Shown here: one piece after another, positions 54,149-56,431 of the stretch
How positions within the stretch are numbered: the first letter of the stretch is position 1
Layout: the number at the start of each line of letters is the position of its first letter
Source of the DNA: Pseudoalteromonas aurantia
Lineage (GTDB): Bacteria > Pseudomonadota > Gammaproteobacteria > Enterobacterales > Alteromonadaceae
DNA: 56,431 nt
Direction: 5' to 3'
NCBI RefSeq assembly: GCF_005886875.1
Contig: NZ_PNBY01000011.1
Span: forward strand, 1-56,431
Notes under the pieces: model-generated
Told to the model about the DNA's origin: nothing
Databases searched by the model: none
What the model saw: the letters and a program-made list of their open reading frames with translations, nothing else
Made by a program: the position numbers and the translations under genes

Positions 54149-56431
54149 TTATGGTCGGTAAGTGTAAGCCAAGCGCAATGCTAGCGTTTTTATTTCATCC
54201 AGAGCTGCTCCATGCATATCTTCGTTGATATCGCCATTACTGAGCAAGATGATGCCATTTTGTGTGCGAGTATCGCCGATTAAATAAGTGAGTACACCAG
54301 GGTCTGCCCCATTGTGATGAATGATGTCGCCATCTAGCTGCCAAAAGTACCCTATGTCTCGACTGCGTGTTGGGATCCCAGTTTGTGATGACAGCATTAA
54401 GTTGACCATATTGCGCGAAAAGACCTGTTTGCCATCTACTTTACCTTTATTCATTGCCGCCTTGAGAAAGTATGTCAGATCATTGGCGGTGGAGATCACT
54501 GAGCCATCGGCATAGGTAATACTTCGGTAATCAGGGTATACGGCAGGTTGCATCGTGATTGGATCTAGATAGAGACGTTTGGCAACATCTGAACTGGGTG
54601 TATCTAGGCCCCAATAGGTATTGTGCATATTTAACGGAGTGAAGACATAACGCTTTGACAGTTCGGTAAACGGGGTATCTAATTTTTTCGCGAGTGCATA
54701 AGCAGCTAAATCAGTCGCAATATTAGAGTATATGTGTACTTCACCGACAGAATAGCCGTATTGCTGGCTATAATTTTGTGGGGTATTAAAAGTTCCCTTG
54801 TCGCTTAGGTATTGACGGAAAAATTTAGGTAAATTGGCATCGACTTGTGATGGACAAAGCTCTTCTTCTGTCATCAAATTATATAAACTCACTTGGCTGT
54901 CTAGCACATAGTAAGTACAGTTAAAAATCGACGGGTTATCTATGATGCTACTGGTATGGGTAATAAGATGACGAAAAGAGATTTCGTCGGCTTGTTTATT
55001 AGGCACATACAATGGGAAGGAGAGTAACGGGGCAATTTTTTCATCTAATGAAATATGTTTTTTGTCTACAGCTTGAGCAAGAGTTGCGCCGACTAATACT
55101 TTACTCACTGAAGCCAAAAAGAAGGGGATATCTGCAGACACTGCAGTGTTACTAAGATCTTGTACCCCAAACCCAGCAGAAAATACCGTAGCGCCTTCAT
55201 GTATTATGGCAGCTGATAGCCCTGGTAAGTGGTACTTAGTCATAATCTCATTCACTTGTGCTGTAAATTCATGCGGCTCAAGTGGAAGATAACTCTGCTT
55301 ATCTAAGAGATTGAGTATATAATCGTAACTGGCAAAGCGGTTTGAATCCATTTCGTAGGTGTTGAATGCAGACACATTGATATGGGGTGATATGCCAACT
55401 CGCTCAAAATTCTCTCCTTGCGCATTACGAAACACCTCGTTCGATAAGCCCATCCTCCATCCGTTTGGTAACGTAAAAGAAAGGACATCTGAAAACTCGC
55501 CAGATGTTTCCTCACCAACTTGTGTTACATGAGAAAATTGGCGCATCGCCATGGTAAAAATTTCAGCTGTACTGGTTGTAATTTGGCTGGTAAGTAAATA
55601 AACCGGTTTGTTGTATGGCGCACTATGTTGCTTTATTAGTGCTCGAACGGGGATACCTAAGCCGCTCTTATTGATGGCTTGTTTGTTAAAAGCTAAAATA
55701 TCTTGCGTGGCAAACCGGCCTGCAATGGCTAAGGCTAGATTGTCACTTCCCCCTGTATTAATACGAATATCTACAATTAATGCATCTGTCTCAGCAAGGT
55801 CTTGCATGATCATATCTAATTGACTTTGCAAAGTCTGCAACTGCTCGGCGTTACTAGCATCCTCCAGCGCATCAAAATCAGCCATATTATTAATTGTCAA
55901 AATGCCGATATTATCGGTAGTTTTCCCCCAAATAAACGTTTTCGTGTCTTTCGTGTCGGGTAATGCGCGCAAGCTTGCGGGTGTAATATACTTGCTGGTA
56001 ATACTTTGGTGGCTGGCTATAAGGCTGCTGATCACATCTGACTCATCAAGTTCTTGACCTGTTCGCAGCGAGGCGCGAGCGAGCCCCTGAATTGCATCTA
56101 ATAACGGGGACCGTTTTGCGCCTGAAAACTCAAATTGTTCTGCACTGAGAAAGACATGACCATCTTGTAAAGGTTCAACCATTGTCGACATGATAGTAAA
56201 GAGTGCCTCATCGTCCATCGCATCAGTTATTAATGGTTTAAACCGATCATACTGTGCTTGCCAGTCAACTTCTCTGAGTTCAAAAAATGCGTAATAGTCG
56301 TTAAAAGTATGCCAAAAATGATCGAACGTTTGCGTTGCTGAAACTTGGCCCGTTGTGTTTATAGGAGATTTACACGAAGTAGGCAGGGTCGAAGTTTTAG
56401 TAAATGGATTGCTACTTAACCTCAGATCTGT
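54149..56431 (-). CDS. S41 peptidase fused to a beta-lactamase/esterase domain (5' end outside window)
   Basis: The frame stays open from 56218 to the window edge, so the gene is partial at its start; at least 760 residues are seen. N-terminal: an S41 tri-helical region (FDHFWHTFNDYYAFFELREVDW). Then the S41 core: LTINNMADFDAL, VDIRINTGGSDNLA, the serine segment TSQITTSTAEIF and GEETSGEFSD, with no lysine where Ser-Lys S41 enzymes have one, as in S41 types using Ser-Glu. From ~residue 380 a serine beta-lactamase/class C-like domain: SVSK (SxxK), IYSN (YxN) and HNGADPG (HxG). Both sites look intact, so it may cleave peptides or esters in the envelope. Terminator follows. Confidence 0.88.
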   Translation of the reverse strand, partial: TDLRLSSNPFTKTSTLPTSCKSPINTTGQVSATQTFDHFWHTFNDYYAFFELREVDWQAQYDRFKPLITDAMDDEALFTIMSTMVEPLQDGHVFLSAEQFEFSGAKRSPLLDAIQGLARASLRTGQELDESDVISSLIASHQSITSKYITPASLRALPDTKDTKTFIWGKTTDNIGILTINNMADFDALEDASNAEQLQTLQSQLDMIMQDLAETDALIVDIRINTGGSDNLALAIAGRFATQDILAFNKQAINKSGLGIPVRALIKQHSAPYNKPVYLLTSQITTSTAEIFTMAMRQFSHVTQVGEETSGEFSDVLSFTLPNGWRMGLSNEVFRNAQGENFERVGISPHINVSAFNTYEMDSNRFASYDYILNLLDKQSYLPLEPHEFTAQVNEIMTKYHLPGLSAAIIHEGATVFSAGFGVQDLSNTAVSADIPFFLASVSKVLVGATLAQAVDKKHISLDEKIAPLLSFPLYVPNKQADEISFRHLITHTSSIIDNPSIFNCTYYVLDSQVSLYNLMTEEELCPSQVDANLPKFFRQYLSDKGTFNTPQNYSQQYGYSVGEVHIYSNIATDLAAYALAKKLDTPFTELSKRYVFTPLNMHNTYWGLDTPSSDVAKRLYLDPITMQPAVYPDYRSITYADGSVISTANDLTYFLKAAMNKGKVDGKQVFSRNMVNLMLSSQTGIPTRSRDIGYFWQLDGDIIHHNGADPGVLTYLIGDTRTQNGIILLSNGDINEDMHGAALDEIKTLALRLAYTYRP

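Overview
The window looks like ordinary core chromosome of a marine gammaproteobacterium of the Alteromonadales, most like Pseudoalteromonas. This rests on an AT-leaning base composition, on conserved neighbourhoods (yheV-yheS-TIGR02444-DUF3149-yheT-yheU, slyX-fkpA, rsd-hemE, nudE-yrfG-cysQ, cysJIH), on secreted endonuclease I enzymes, a fatty acid cis/trans isomerase, and several orphan family-3 periplasmic binding proteins. The placement is inference from gene content; no rRNA is present. I see no prophage, integron, CRISPR array, intact insertion sequence or defence island.

Layout. 0-8 kb: repeat-like intergenic DNA, an orphan binding protein (-), then a tight operon of a Tag-like DNA glycosylase, SelO and an ABC exporter, an OmpA-family porin, a 4'-phosphopantetheinyl transferase (-) and a decayed LysR-type regulator. 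8-15 kb: secreted enzymes, namely a lipoprotein plus S41 protease pair, endonuclease I, a DUF3103-like secreted protein and a multidomain extracellular nuclease. 15-19.4 kb: cysJ-cysI-cysH, which reduces PAPS to sulfide. 19.4-28.6 kb: small or unknown genes, an L-2-hydroxyglutarate oxidase-like flavoprotein, a frameshifted binding protein, a hotdog thioesterase, an S4 RNA-binding protein, an iron-type binding protein divergent from a membrane GGDEF-EAL protein, and a gene remnant. 28.6-36 kb: SDR, a small gene plus cti, a peroxiredoxin-like protein, dimeric dUTPase, yrfG, nudE-cysQ and two tandem initiator tRNA genes. 36-44 kb: M19 dipeptidase, yheU-yheT, a 47-residue DUF3149 membrane protein, TIGR02444, yheS, yheV, slyX, a WD40-like lipoprotein and fkpA. 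44-56.4 kb: rsd, hemE, speE, a small lipoprotein, speA, an acyltransferase, a YbdG-type MscS channel, chrA, another binding protein, and an S41-protease/beta-lactamase fusion cut by the window end.

How genes work together. CysQ removes the PAP made by CysH, so the two loci serve one sulfur pathway. SpeA and SpeE (divergent) serve polyamine synthesis. YrfG, NudE and dUTPase are nucleotide housekeeping enzymes. YheS is a ribosome-associated ATPase.

Most notable signals: two near-consensus FNR-type dyads exactly 50 bp apart upstream of the 47-residue DUF3149 gene, the nearer placed as in a class II promoter; an orphan FutA-like binding protein with altered iron-ligand positions, divergent from a GGDEF-EAL protein across a Fur-box-like sequence; an OmpA domain lacking the usual peptidoglycan-binding Asp; a 10-G tract upstream of hemE; and three decayed or frameshifted genes (LysR and two binding proteins). 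I found no convincing wholly new multi-gene system.
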